Assembly: GCF_947507565.1 (NCBI RefSeq)
Contig: NC_089178.1
Location: forward strand, 558,001 to 622,000
Source of the DNA: Oscarella lobularis
Lineage: Eukaryota; Porifera; Homoscleromorpha; Homosclerophorida; Oscarellidae
Length of the DNA: 64,000 nt
Direction: 5' to 3'
Of the stretch, positions 46,201 through 58,000 are shown one piece after another. The notes below the pieces were generated by a model. That model ran no database searches. It saw only the letters and a program-made list of their open reading frames with translations, and was not told where the DNA came from. The position numbers and the translations under genes were made by a program. Positions within the stretch are counted from its first letter, which is position 1, and the number at the start of each line of letters is the position of its first letter.

Positions 46201-49200
46201 CGTGACCGAGCTGAGCGGAATCTACCTCAATTCGACCTTCATCAATATAACGCACCTCAATCTGACGATGAACAACTTGACGGTGATTAACTGCACCTTC
46301 TACAATCACACGTTGATGAACGTCAGCCTTCTGAATATGACTTACGTTAACTCGACGTCGTACAACTGGACGTCGATCAACGTCACGTCGATCAACGAGA
46401 CGAACGTGAACTTGACCGTGTACAATTACACGGCAATCAACGTTTTGGAGCTGAACCTGACCGCTGTCAACGTTACGCTGAACAATACCACCTACTTGAA
46501 CAACACCCGACTGAACGCTTCCTTCTCGCACTGTCTGGTTCTCAACTCGACCTACGTCAATTTCACGTCTATCAACGGATCGTACTTGAACTGCACGTGG
46601 ATGAACACCACTTCGTTCAACGTGACGAGCATCAATTCGACGAGAGTCAACGTTACAGATCTGTATCACAACGCCACGTTCTATCAAGACCTCAACGTCT
46701 CAGCGGTGAATGAGAGCTATTTGCATAGCTTCTTCCTGAATGCTTCGTTCATTAACGTCACCAGTCGCAATCTGACGATGCAGAACGTTTCGCTGATCAA
46801 TTCGAGCTTGGCGAACTTTACTGAAATCAACGTCACTCGATTGAACGTGAGCTTGGTCAACGTGACGACGTCCAACTGGTCGTCTATTGATTTGCTCTCG
46901 ATCAATGCTTCCTCTATTAACGTGACGAACTACAACAACACCGTTATCAACGTGACTTTGTACAATGCGACGTTCTCTAACGTGTCAATGATCAATTGCA
47001 GTGCTGTGAACGTTACGCTGGTCAATGTCACTCGCTTCAACATGAGCTTCGTCAACATGACGGTGCAGAATTGGACCTCGATCAATCTGACGTCGATCAA
47101 TGAAACGAACATCAATGTGTCTCTGTTGAACTACACGGCCATCAATGTAACTCACTACAATCTGACGATGAAGAACGTATCGTTCATCAACTCAAGCATG
47201 CTCAACTTCACCGAGGTCAATACCACTCGATTGAACGTGAGCCTGGTGAACGTGACGACGTACAACTGGACGTCAATTGAAGTTCTCTCGATCAACGGCT
47301 CGAGCTTCAACGTGAGCAACTTCAACTACACGTTGATCAACGTGACGATCTTCAATTCAACGTACTCGAACGTGTCAATGATCAACTGCAGCGCTGTGAA
47401 TGTGACGTTGATTAATGCTACGCACTTCAACGCTAGCTACATCAACATGACCGTGCAGAATTGGACGTCGATCAATCTGACGTCGATCAACGAAACGAAC
47501 ATTAACATGTCTCTGTTGAACTACACGGCCATCAATGTTACTCACTACAACCTGACGATGAAGAACGTGTCGTTCATCAACTCAAGCATGCTCAACTTCA
47601 CCGAGGTCAATACCACTCGATTGAACGTGAGCCTGGTGAACGTGACGACGTACAACTGGACGTCAATTGAAGTTCTCTCGATCAACGGCTCGAGCTTCAA
47701 CGTGAGCAACTTCAACTACACTCTGATCAACGTGACGATCTTCAATTCAACGTACGGCAACGTATCGATGATCAACTGCAGCGCTGTGAACGTGACGTTG
47801 ATTAATGCTACGCATTTCAACGCTAGCTACATCAACATGACCGTGCAGAATTGGACCTCGATCAATCTGACGTCGATCAATGAAACGAACATTAACATGT
47901 CTCTGTTGAACTACACTGCCATCAATGTTACTCACTACAACCTGACGATGAAGAACGTGTCGTTCATCAACTCAAGCATGCTCAACTTCACCGAGGTCAA
48001 TACCACTCGATTGAACGTGAGCCTGGTGAACGTGACGACGTACAACTGGACGTCAATTGAAGTTCTCTCGATCAACGGCTCGAGCTTCAACGTGAGCAAC
48101 TTCAACTACACGTTGATCAACGTGACGATCTTCAATTCAACGTACGGCAACGTATCGATGATCAACTGCAGCGCTGTGAACGTGACGTTGATTAATGCCA
48201 CTCACTTCAACGCTAGCTACATCAACATGACCGTTCAGAATTGGACGTCAATTAATCTGACGTCGATCAATGAAACGAACATTAACATGTCTCTGTTGAA
48301 CTACACGGCCATCAATGTTACTCACTACAATCTTACGATGAAGAACGTATCGTTCATCAACTCAAGCATGCTCAACTTCACCGAGGTCAACACCACTCGA
48401 TTGAACGTGAGCCTCGTCAACGTTACGACGTATAACTGGACGTCGATTCAAGTTCTCTCGATCAACGGCTCCTGTTTCAATGTGAGCAACTTCAACTACA
48501 CTCTGATCAACGTGACGATCTTCAATTCAACGTACTCGAACGTGTCAATGATCAACTGCAGCGCTGTGAATGTGACGTTGATTAATGCTACGCACTTCAA
48601 CGCTAGCTACATCAACATGACCGTGCAGAATTGGACGTCGATCAATCTGACGTCGATCAACGAAACGAACATTAACATGTCTCTGTTGAACTACACTGCC
48701 ATCAATGTTACTCACTACAATCTTACGATGAAGAACGTATCGTTCATCAACTCAAGCATGCTCAACTTCACCGAGGTCAACACCACTCGATTGAACGTGA
48801 GCCTCGTCAACGTTACGACGTACAACTGGACTTCAATTGAAGTTCTCTCGATCAACGGCTCCAGTTTCAATGTGAGCAACTTCAACTACACGTTGATCAA
48901 CGTGACGATCTTCAATTCAACGTACGGCAACGTATCGATGATCAACTGCAGCGCTGTGAATGTGACGTTGATTAATGCTACGCACTTCAACGCTAGCTAC
49001 ATCAACATGACCGTGCAGAATTGGACCTCGATCAACCTGACGTCGATCAATGAAACGAACATTAACATGTCTCTGTTGAACTACACTGCCATCAATGTTA
49101 CTCACTACAATCTGACGATGAAGAACGTATCGTTCATCAACTCAAGCATACTCAACTTCACCGAGGTCAACACCACTCGATTGAACGTGAGCCTGGTGAA

Positions 49201-51451
49201 TGTGACGACGTACAACTGGACGTCAATTGAAGTTCTCTCGATCAACGGCTCCAGTTTCAATGTGAGCAACTTCAACTACACTCTGATCAACGTGACGATC
49301 TTCAATTCAACGTACTCGAACGTGTCAATGATCAACTGCAGCGCTGTGAATGTGACGTTGATTAATGCTACGCACTTCAACGCTAGCTACATCAACATGA
49401 CCGTGCAGAATTGGACCTCGATCAACTTGACGTCGATCAATGAAACGAACATCAATGTATCTCTGTTGAACTACACCGCTATCAATGTTACTCACTACAA
49501 TCTGACGATGAAGAACGTATCGTTCATCAATTCAAGCATGCTCAACTTCACCGAAGTCAACACCACTCGATTGAACGTGAGCCTCGTCAACGTTACGACG
49601 TACAACTGGACGTCGATTCAAGTTCTCTCAATCAACGGATCCAGTTTCAATGTGAGCAACTTCAACTACACGTTGATCAACGTGACGATCTTCAATTCAA
49701 CGTACGGCAACGTATCGATGATCAACTGCAGCGCTGTGAACGTGACGTTGATTAATGCTACGCACTTCAACGCTAGCTACATCAACATGACCGTGCAGAA
49801 TTGGACGTCGATCAATCTGACGTCGATCAATGAAACGAACATTAACATGTCTCTGTTGAACTACACGGCCATCAATGTTACTCACTACAACCTGACGATG
49901 AAGAACGTGTCGTTCATCAACTCAAGCATACTCAACTTCGCCGAGGTCAACACCACTCGATTGAACGTGAGCCTCGCCAACGTTACGACGTACAACTGGA
50001 CGTCGATGCACGTCTTGTCTATCAACGGCTCCTGTTTCAACGTGAGCAACTTCAACTACACTCTGATCAACGTCACTATTGTCAATGCTACGTACTCGAA
50101 CGTCTCGTTGATCAACAGCACTGCTCTGAACGTCACGCGAATCAACGTCACGTCGTTCAACATGAGCTACATCAACATGACGTCGTGGAATTGGACTTCA
50201 ATCAATCTGACGTCCATCAATGCCACTCACGTGAACGTGACGTCGTACAACTACACGGCCATCAACGTGACGTGCCACAATCTGACGATGAAGAACGTTT
50301 CTTACATCAACTCGACCATGACCAACTTCACCGAGATCAACGTCACACGACTGAACCTGAGCCTAGCGAACGTGACGACTTACAACTGGACGTCGATTGG
50401 AGTTCTCTCTATCAACACGTCGAGCATCAACGTGACGAACTATAACTACACCCTGATCAACGTCCTGTTTGTCAACGCAACGTACTCGAACGTTTCGATG
50501 ATCAACAGCAGCGTCACGAATATGACTCGCATCAACGCTACGGCGTTTAACATGAGCTACATCAACGTGACCATGGTGAACTACACGTCAATCAATCTGA
50601 CGTCGATCAACGAAACGAACTTCAACCTCACGATGGTCAACTACACTGGAATCAACATTACGCTTCACAATCTGACGATGACGAACGCGTCGATCATCAA
50701 TTCGACCGTGGCGAACTACACGGAAGTGAACGTTACCCGCTTCAACGTGAGCTACGTCAACACGACGACGCACAATTGGACGTCGACGAATGTCCTGTCG
50801 ATCAACGGAACGAACGTCAACGTGACGAATTACAACTACACGGCCGTAAATCTCACTCTTCTTCGCCTTTCGGCCGTCAACGTGACGAATTTCTTGTCGA
50901 CGAAGAACCACACGACGATCATTGAAAGCCATCTGAGCAACTTCAGTCTCATCAACGGCACGTCGTTCAATTTCTCCATCGTCAATTCGTCTGCACAGCA
51001 TCTGCGTCTGCACAACGTGAGTTTGAATATTTTCAATTTCACCGGTTCGCGCTTTTTCAATCTGACCGTGTTCAACTCCACTCTCAGAGGGGTGAATGTC
51101 TCGCATTCGACGTTCATTCTCTCTTCTGTCAATTCTTCGTCTCTGCCGGATGTCACGGTGAACAACGTCAGTTGTCGTAACGGCAGCTTCCTCAACTCGT
51201 CGATGACTCTGAGATCTATCAATAATTTCACCCATTGCGGCTGCTTATTTGAGGACATAATTGAGTTGTTGTATGTGAAGACAAGGAGCAATGGAACCAC
51301 CAAGGTTGTCGATTTGTTTGAGAAGCCAAACATAACGAAACAGCTTCTACAAGAAGTTGAAGAAGACTGCACTCCTTTCCTCGAAATGGAGTTGCGTCCG
51401 GTGTTCCACTTGAATCGCCCCGTGCTCTTCATTCTTCCTGGGCGAAACTGA
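43202..51451 (+). CDS. Solenoid gene A: Kazal-Ig protein with giant N-glycosylation-sequon pentapeptide repeat
   Basis: Five coding exons. Exon 1 gives the signal peptide MKVAMFAIALFSSLLCAQAF. Small exons give a Cys-rich knot (HPCDDYVC...MCVLD). The next exon (about 43581-44420) encodes a Kazal domain (VCGTDGCQYPSPCILHQHAC), a helical linker of about 150 residues and an Ig domain (FLPCGAEG... EGLYTCVVDNSCG). The last exon (about 44472-51451) encodes some 430 pentapeptides of the form [ILVFY]-N-[VLFAYM]-[ST]-x, such as LNVSLVNVTTYNWTSI. By known pentapeptide-repeat structures this should form a four-sided beta-solenoid with Asn and Ser/Thr outside. Nearly every pentad is a sequon, 25 of 26 in the 130-residue unit. 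The C-terminus (CGCLFEDIIELLYV...VFILPGRN) has no membrane anchor, so the protein is likely secreted matrix or surface coat. No known protein of this design comes to mind. Function unknown. Confidence 0.85.
45241..46260 (+). repeat. 510-bp tandem duplication inside gene A solenoid
   Basis: Two copies, about 45241-45750 and 45751-46260, encode 170 residues (34 pentads) each. Markers such as ggttctgtaccacaatct recur exactly 510 bp apart (45562 and 46072). Each copy contains two 65-residue (13-pentad) units plus a less regular insert reading VLYHNLTLYQDLN. Confidence 0.8.
46771..50940 (+). repeat. 390-bp higher-order repeat in gene A, 10-11 copies
   Basis: The marker ctgacgatgaagaacgt (or a close variant) occurs at 46771, 47161, 47551, 47941, 48331, 48721, 49111, 49501, 49891, 50281 and 50671, each exactly 390 bp apart. 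Copies from 47161 to about 50030 are near-identical; the edge copies are diverged. Each unit encodes 130 residues, 26 pentads, 25 of them sequons (the exception reads IEVLS). The pattern fits expansion and homogenisation by unequal crossing-over within one exon. Confidence 0.92.
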
Positions 51452-51987
51452 TTCAGCTGCATCATTTAACTAGTTGACAACTCACTTTATTGGCGCTGGT
51501 TTAGTTATCGCCACTTCTTTGTCGTCTTTGTTGTTTCTTTTAGTATCTCTAATAGATTTATGACAGCATTGATTGTTTGCATCCGGGGTCCATCCTATCT
51601 CCTAAAAACTTGAACGCTTCCTCACCTGGGTCGTTCACCTCAAAGTTTGCTCGTTAGAGCAAGCCGGGAGCCGTCAACCTTCCCTTAATTCATTCGTCGG
51701 GGAGGGGCTCCCTTTGGAAAGTCTGTTTACTCCGTGTCGGTGTCACACACGCGGGGGAGAATCCGAGAAACATCGTGTGGCCTCATTCGTTGCAGTCATC
51801 GAAGCAGAACGGGCTATTTTTGAACTCGACGTCCTCTCAGCACTCAAAAAAAGCCGGCGGCAATGTAGAATAGCTTTCTTGACCTATTTCTACGTTCGAT
51901 TGTATGATAATGCGAGGAGGAACCGCCCCCGGCTTCCACCACGTACACACCCCTCGCGGTCCGCCACATATATAAATACGTTGGTCT
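51452..51987. other. Intergenic, 3' of gene A
   Basis: Likely the 3' UTR of gene A and distal promoter of gene B. A tataaata motif is present at about 51970. No gene or repeat recognised. Confidence 0.5.
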
Positions 51988-52190
51988 GTGATTGGACGGT
52001 TCTGCATGAAATCGAATGACTCACCACATAAACGCGCATATATCGCGCGGGAAGAGGCGTCTTCTGCCGTCGTTTTCACATCAAGAAGCTCTGTTCTGAT
52101 CGTGCGAGTGCACCTATAAGGTGAGTCTCGTGCATGGACCTGCGTCTGTGCAGTCTGGAACTCATTTCGACTTATTAGAGACTGCAAAAA
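51988..52190 (+). promoter_or_regulatory. Promoter and 5' UTR of solenoid gene B
   Basis: gtgattggac (inverted CCAAT box) lies at 51988-51997 and gcatatat (TATA-like) at 52036-52043. A 5' UTR exon ends at a gtgagt donor near 52122, and the acceptor attag near 52178 lies just before the ATG. Genes C and D have the same order of CCAAT box, TATA-like site, UTR exon, donor and ATG. Confidence 0.55.
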
Positions 52191-54277
52191 ATGAAAGCTC
52201 TAGTTGTTGGGCTTCTTGGTCTGCTATGCTGGGCAGAAGCTTCATACGTACGACCCACTGATCGAACCCGGAGAAAGTGCATGTACGATTTTATTGCAGT
52301 TTGAAGACTTGCTGATAAATCGAACCATTCCGGAAAGACGTACGTAATCTTCTTGCTTAGGGTCACATCGAAACGATATACCGGTATTATGTTTTTGTGT
52401 GCAGATCCCTGCGACGAAAGTCCGGAGATGTGCGACGCAGGAGAAGTCTGCGTTTTAGACGAAGAGGGCAGGGCATTCTGCGCGCCTCTTGAAGGTACAC
52501 GCCGACGCGCGCCATCGTTTCCCCAGAGGCTCCTTGACGTCGATAACCTAATTCGGTATCGGACCAGGTGCGATCGAGAGACCTCACTTCGGTCGCATAT
52601 GCAAGCATCGACACGTCCACGGCGGAAGTGCGAGAGAGTGCCGATGTCGCTCGAGGTGCTGCGATCGTGGAAACGAGAACGAGTACGTTTGCGGTTCGGA
52701 CAATTGCTCTTACCCCACGGCGTGTCATTTGCATCAACGTTCGTGTGCGATCGGGAAACGCGTTTTTCTCGTGCGAAGGGGACGGTGCAACGAATCGGAA
52801 GAGTCTCGCAGCGAGTGTCCGTCGTACGCTCGTATCGCTGTTCCTCCACCTCCAAAAGTGACGGTGTCTTTGAACGCCTCTGATGTCATTCTATGGGCCA
52901 TTCAATTTACGCCCGACTTTCCCAGTTGGATCAACTGGAATATTGTGAACAGGTTCATTGCAGCGTATAAGAATTCTAGAGCAAAGCCAGATGACGGTTA
53001 TGCTCGTATCATTCATTCTCTAGAAGTCCTCGACGCTCTCTGCGTTATTCACTTCGAGAAAAAGTTCCCCTATGCGGACTACGTTGCGAAAACTCGCGTC
53101 TATTCTTTGAAATCCCTTCCAGCAGATTCGCCTTTCCATAAGTCGTTTGCTATTGCTGACGCCCTATTTTGTCTCTTCGATTACGACATGTTGACTTTAT
53201 CGCAGAAAGGGCTTGCCAGTTTTAGAGATCAAATTTTCAACGCACCCATCAGTCTCCAATGTGCAGTTCAAAACGCCGATAAAATCATTTGGTACCACGA
53301 AGGAACTGAAATAAGAGACGACGGCAATCATCAAATTCTTCCCGACTGTCTTCTCCTTCGACGCGTTCGTCCCATCGACGAAGGCAAGTACACGTGCGAG
53401 GCCAAAGGTCCTCATTCCTCAACTGCCAAAGCAACGACTTCTCTCGAAGTGAAAGGTACCACACTAGTGTACGATTTCACTAATTGTAAGAACATTTTTT
53501 TGTTTTATTTTAGCTGAATATTTATCGTCGCCGCTGCCTTCCTACATTTCACCGCCGGCGCCCTGTACTTTGAATCATACGGTTTGGTCTGGCCAATACT
53601 CGTGCCTTCGCTTCAGCGGGTATAACGCTTTGAATATGACTTTCGTTAATTTTTCTTCACCTTACCTGGAGTTAACGAACTTCACCCTGACCAATCTGAC
53701 GTTTGTTAATACTACTATCGACACGCTCGTGTTGTCCAACATAAGTGCAGTAAACGTCAGTTACATCAACGTAACGCTGAGGAACGCTACTCACGCTAAT
53801 GGTCTCATTTTCAATCAGGCCATCATTAATTCAACGCTCACTAATGCTTCGTACACGAACTTTACTTCTGTCAATGGATCTGTCAATAACACAGTTTGGG
53901 TCAATTTGCAGTCAAATCTAACAACTTTTACTAATCAAACGATGACAAACGTCACGATTATCGATTCCTCGTACCTAAGTACATGCTTTGTCAATGGAAT
54001 TGAATTCAATTCGACGCTCAAGAACAGCGACATCGTAAACAGCTGTTTCTTTAATTACACAAAAGTCAATTACACCGTATCAAACTCTCGACTGAAAAGC
54101 AGTTCGCTGATGAACTTCAATGGGATCAAGGGCACGTATCTCAATATGACGTACACTAATTTTTCGATGCTGAACGCCAAGTCTGTCAATGCAACCGAGT
54201 GTAACCTGAGATTATGGAGTATTAGTCGTCTTGTGAACTGTTTGTTAGGTCAAAGAAGACTTCTTCCTTGTCCTTGA
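52191..54277 (+). CDS. Solenoid gene B: Kazal-Ig protein with truncated pentapeptide solenoid
   Basis: Paralogue of gene A with the same exon plan. Exon 1 (52191-52247) is the signal peptide MKALVVGLLGLLCWAEAS. Next come FEDLLINRTIPERHPCD with the Cys-rich knot (MCDAGEVCVLDEEG), then Kazal (YVCGSDNCSYPTACHLHQ), the helical linker, Ig (SLQCAVQNADKIIWYHEG... EGKYTCEAKGP) and, from about 53514, a solenoid exon. The solenoid is only about 200 residues, less regular than in A (FVNFSSPYLELTNFTLTNLT), and ends at 54277 in non-repeat sequence (SRLVNCLLGQRRLLPCP). Its 3' end lies about 85 bp before the start of the 5.9-kb duplication unit carrying gene C, so the truncation may mark an old rearrangement breakpoint. 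It could be a short functional form or a decaying copy. No frameshift occurs before the stop. Confidence 0.75.
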
Positions 54278-54850
54278 AGAAAGAAAGACGTTCTTCTCCT
54301 TTCTAGGCAATACGTTGACACACCATCGACTCTAAACCTTTGCATGACGTTTATTTTCAGTACTAGTAGCTTTGCATTCTGTTGTTATACACGGGGACAC
54401 ATTTCGTGAAGATTCGCGCGCCACAATCCATGCCCGGGACCTTTGTCCCCGACATCCGGGCGGGCATCGTTGTCGCTTTCGGCAGCGAAACAACACCAGA
54501 AAGCGTCAGAGAGACTGACAGAGAGCTGCATTGAAGAACCTAAGGATCGGCGTGTTTGTTTGCTTCAAGAAAATCGGTCATAGGAAGCGTCGCGACCTGT
54601 TTCGGTTCCACGCACGCATAAATGCCTCCTGCACAGCTTGTGGGAGTGGAGGTAAGGCCTGGGTGGCGCATGACCTTCCATATTGTGCTCATTTATCCAA
54701 AGTTTTTTTGCAGGTCTGGTCAATCGCGCCCCTCGCGGGGTCCAACGGTCTTTTCAAGGACCCATTGCATGAAAGGAACTGAGACCGTTGGGGTGATTTG
54801 TTCCTGCCCTTGCACGTGCTTTCCCGTCGCTCCTCCGGCACGCAGAGCCT

Positions 54851-55040
54851 GTGATTGGACGACTCTATCTGATGTCGAGATTACCTACCGCATATATGCG
54901 TGCGTCGCTCGTGAGAAGACCTTTGTCTTTCGTTCTTCTCCCAGCAGGTAAGACGCTTAAAATTTCGTCCGTTGAGGCCGACCTTTTTCGATGCTGCTGT
55001 TGTGTAGCCTTCTAGCTCATCGCAACCGGGCTGAGAGAGA
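54851..55040 (+). promoter_or_regulatory. Promoter and 5' UTR of solenoid gene C
   Basis: gtgattggac (inverted CCAAT box) at 54851-54860, palindromic cgcatatatgcg (TATA-like) at 54889-54900, a 5' UTR exon ending at the gtaaga donor near 54950, and an ATG at 55041. The gene D copy has the same elements at 60735-60744 and 60773-60784. Confidence 0.55.
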
Positions 55041-58000
55041 ATGAAGACTTTCCTTTTGGTTTTTCTTGGTCTGTTTTGTTGGGCAGAGTCAGACTCATTC
55101 GTATGTTTGGACGTTTTGCTCGAATTTACGATTTGCTAGCTCTCTTCATTTGCAGAGTGAAGACTTGCTCACAAATAAGCACCCAGGCTTGGCCTTTCCA
55201 GATGAACGTAAAATTCTTTTACGTGGCATTGTACAGACAATTTCATTCTACGCGTCTAGATCCCTGCGATGTATCTCCATTTCCGGAGAAGTGTAGTGAA
55301 GACGAATTTTGCCTTCTGAGCGAAACTGGACAAGCATACTGCTCACCGTTTGAAGGTACACACCGACGCACCATTGTTCTCCTAGAGATTCTTAGATATG
55401 CAAAAACGGGGGCGAAATTTAATTCAATTTGTGTCTTTTCTCGCCAGAGTTGATCAAGGAGCACCACTATGGTCGAATTTGCAGGCGGTTGACTATTCGC
55501 GGCCAAACTGTGAAGGACTGCCGATGTCGCTCAAAGTGCTGTGACCGCGGAAAGGAGAATGAATATGTGTGCGGCTCCAACCACTGCTCTTACCCTACGG
55601 CGTGTCATTTGCATCAGCATGCATGTGAGACTGGGAAGCGCATCCTCATCAAGAAAAGGGGAACGTGCAATATCAATAAGTCTCCCGACGATTGTCCATC
55701 ATACGCTCAAATCGCACCCTCACCTTCAAATGTGACAGTGTATTTGAACGCTTCCGAGATCATGTCATGGGCCATTAAAGTCAGACCATGCTTGGAAGCC
55801 TGGATTGACTGGAATAAAGTAAATAGAGTTATCAAGGGGTATGAAGCGTCTGCCTCAGACTTGGAGCTACAGATATATGCTCAGCTGTTTAATTCTCTGG
55901 AAGTGTTTGACGCTTTCGGCATCATTGAATTTTCCAGAAAACCTCTGAGTCTCTACGAGGATTACGTCAGAGAGAGGCGTGTCTACTCGTTGGAGTCTCT
56001 CCTAATGGAGTCAACTTTCCATCAGTTTTCAGCCATCGCCGATGCGTTTTCGTTTCTTTCCAAGTATGAACTTGGAACGAAAAAAGAGTGCAGCTGCTTG
56101 AAAGAGAAGATCTTCAATGCAGCCGCCTTTCTGCCGTGCGAAGTCAAGAACACGCTAAAAGTCATTTGGTTTCGCAATGGAACGGAACTAGTAGACGGCG
56201 TCAAGTACAAAATTCTTACCAACGGTCTCCTCATTGAAAACGTTCGTCCTATCGACGCGGATGAATACACGTGCAAGGCATTTGGCCCTTTTGAGTCAAT
56301 AGCCACAGCAACAGCGTACCTTGAAGTGAAAGGTACAGACTATTATGTGATTGTTAGCAGAATTTAATATTAGTATTTCTATATCTGTATAGCTAACTAT
56401 TCGTCGGGGCCGTTGCCGTCATACATATCACAACCGTGTCCCTCTACGTTAAATCATACAGTATGGCTCGGTCAATATCCGTCTCTTCGTTTCAAGAAAT
56501 TCAATGCTTTGAATTTGACATTTGTCAATTACACGACACCCTACCTGGAACTGACTAACGCCTCTCTTTCAAATCTGACGTTCGTCAATTGCACTATTGA
56601 CACTCTGGTTTTGTCAGGCATCGACGCAGAACATATCACCTACGTAAATGTAACGCTGAAGAACGTTACCCACACCAATGGTCTTATTTTCAACCACACA
56701 ATCATCAATTCAACGATCATGAATGCCACTTACACTGACTTTGCGTTTGTCAACGGTTCTATTCACAACACAACTTGGATTACATTGAATGCAACCAGAA
56801 TGGCATTCATCAATCAGACGATGATGAACGTGACGTTTGCGAGCAAGAATAGAATGAATTGTCACGACTGCAACTCGACTTGCTGGAACGATACGCCTAT
56901 ACTACAAGACAGCTATTTCATGGACATGACCATGCTCAATTGGACGTTTGTCAACATGACTTTGAAGAACGTGTCTCACATCGGCGTGTTTTCATTCAAT
57001 CACTCCATCGTCAATACGACGTTCTTCAATTCGAATTTTGTTGACTACATATCGATCAACGGTTCAGCGAACGACAGCGTGTGGTGCAATTCAATATCGT
57101 TCATGACCAAGTACATCAATCGTACGTTGAGCAACGTGACACTTCTGAACGCAATGACAATAAATTCTAACGAGATCAACATGACGTACGTGAACGGTAC
57201 ACATCGCGACAGTGTGTGGAAAAGCTGTTCGCTAGTCAACGTTACCGAGACGAACGTGACGGCTGAGAACATCACTGTGAGTGGCACGTGGTTCGTCAAC
57301 TACACGAGAGTCAACTACACGCTATCGAATTCAACGTTTATTGAAGGAGGACTAGTGAATTTTACGTCGATAAATACCACGTATCTGAATACGACGTACG
57401 GCAATTTCTCTGTACTGAATGGAAGCTTTGTCAATGTGACTGAACTGAACGTGACTGTGTGGAATACGATTATTACAAACAGTTCGTTTATCAACTACAC
57501 AAGGCTCAACTACAGCATTGCTCTTTCTCAGCTGGAAAACATCTCTATGGTGAATTTCACGTCCATCAATTCTACCTATATCAACATGACTTATTCGAAT
57601 TTCTCAATCGTGAATGCGACTTTTATCAACGGAACCGAATTCTACCTTACGTCGTGGAATGTCAGTATGTCAAACTGCTCGTTCACGAATTACACACGAG
57701 TCAACTACACCGTCTATCATTCCAAGTTCGAGAATGTTTCGATGCTGAACTTTACATCGATCAACGCCTCGTACATCAACACGACCTACTCGAATTCTTC
57801 GATTGTAAATGCGAGCTTCATTAACGTCACCGAATTCAATCTGACGTCTTGGAATGTGAGCATCGTCAACTGTTCATTCGTCAATTACACGAGGGCCAAT
57901 TACACGGTGTGGCACTCTCGCATGGAGAACGTATCGCTGGTGAACCATACGTGCACGAACTGCACCTACCTCAACACGACCTACTCGAATTTCTCAATTC

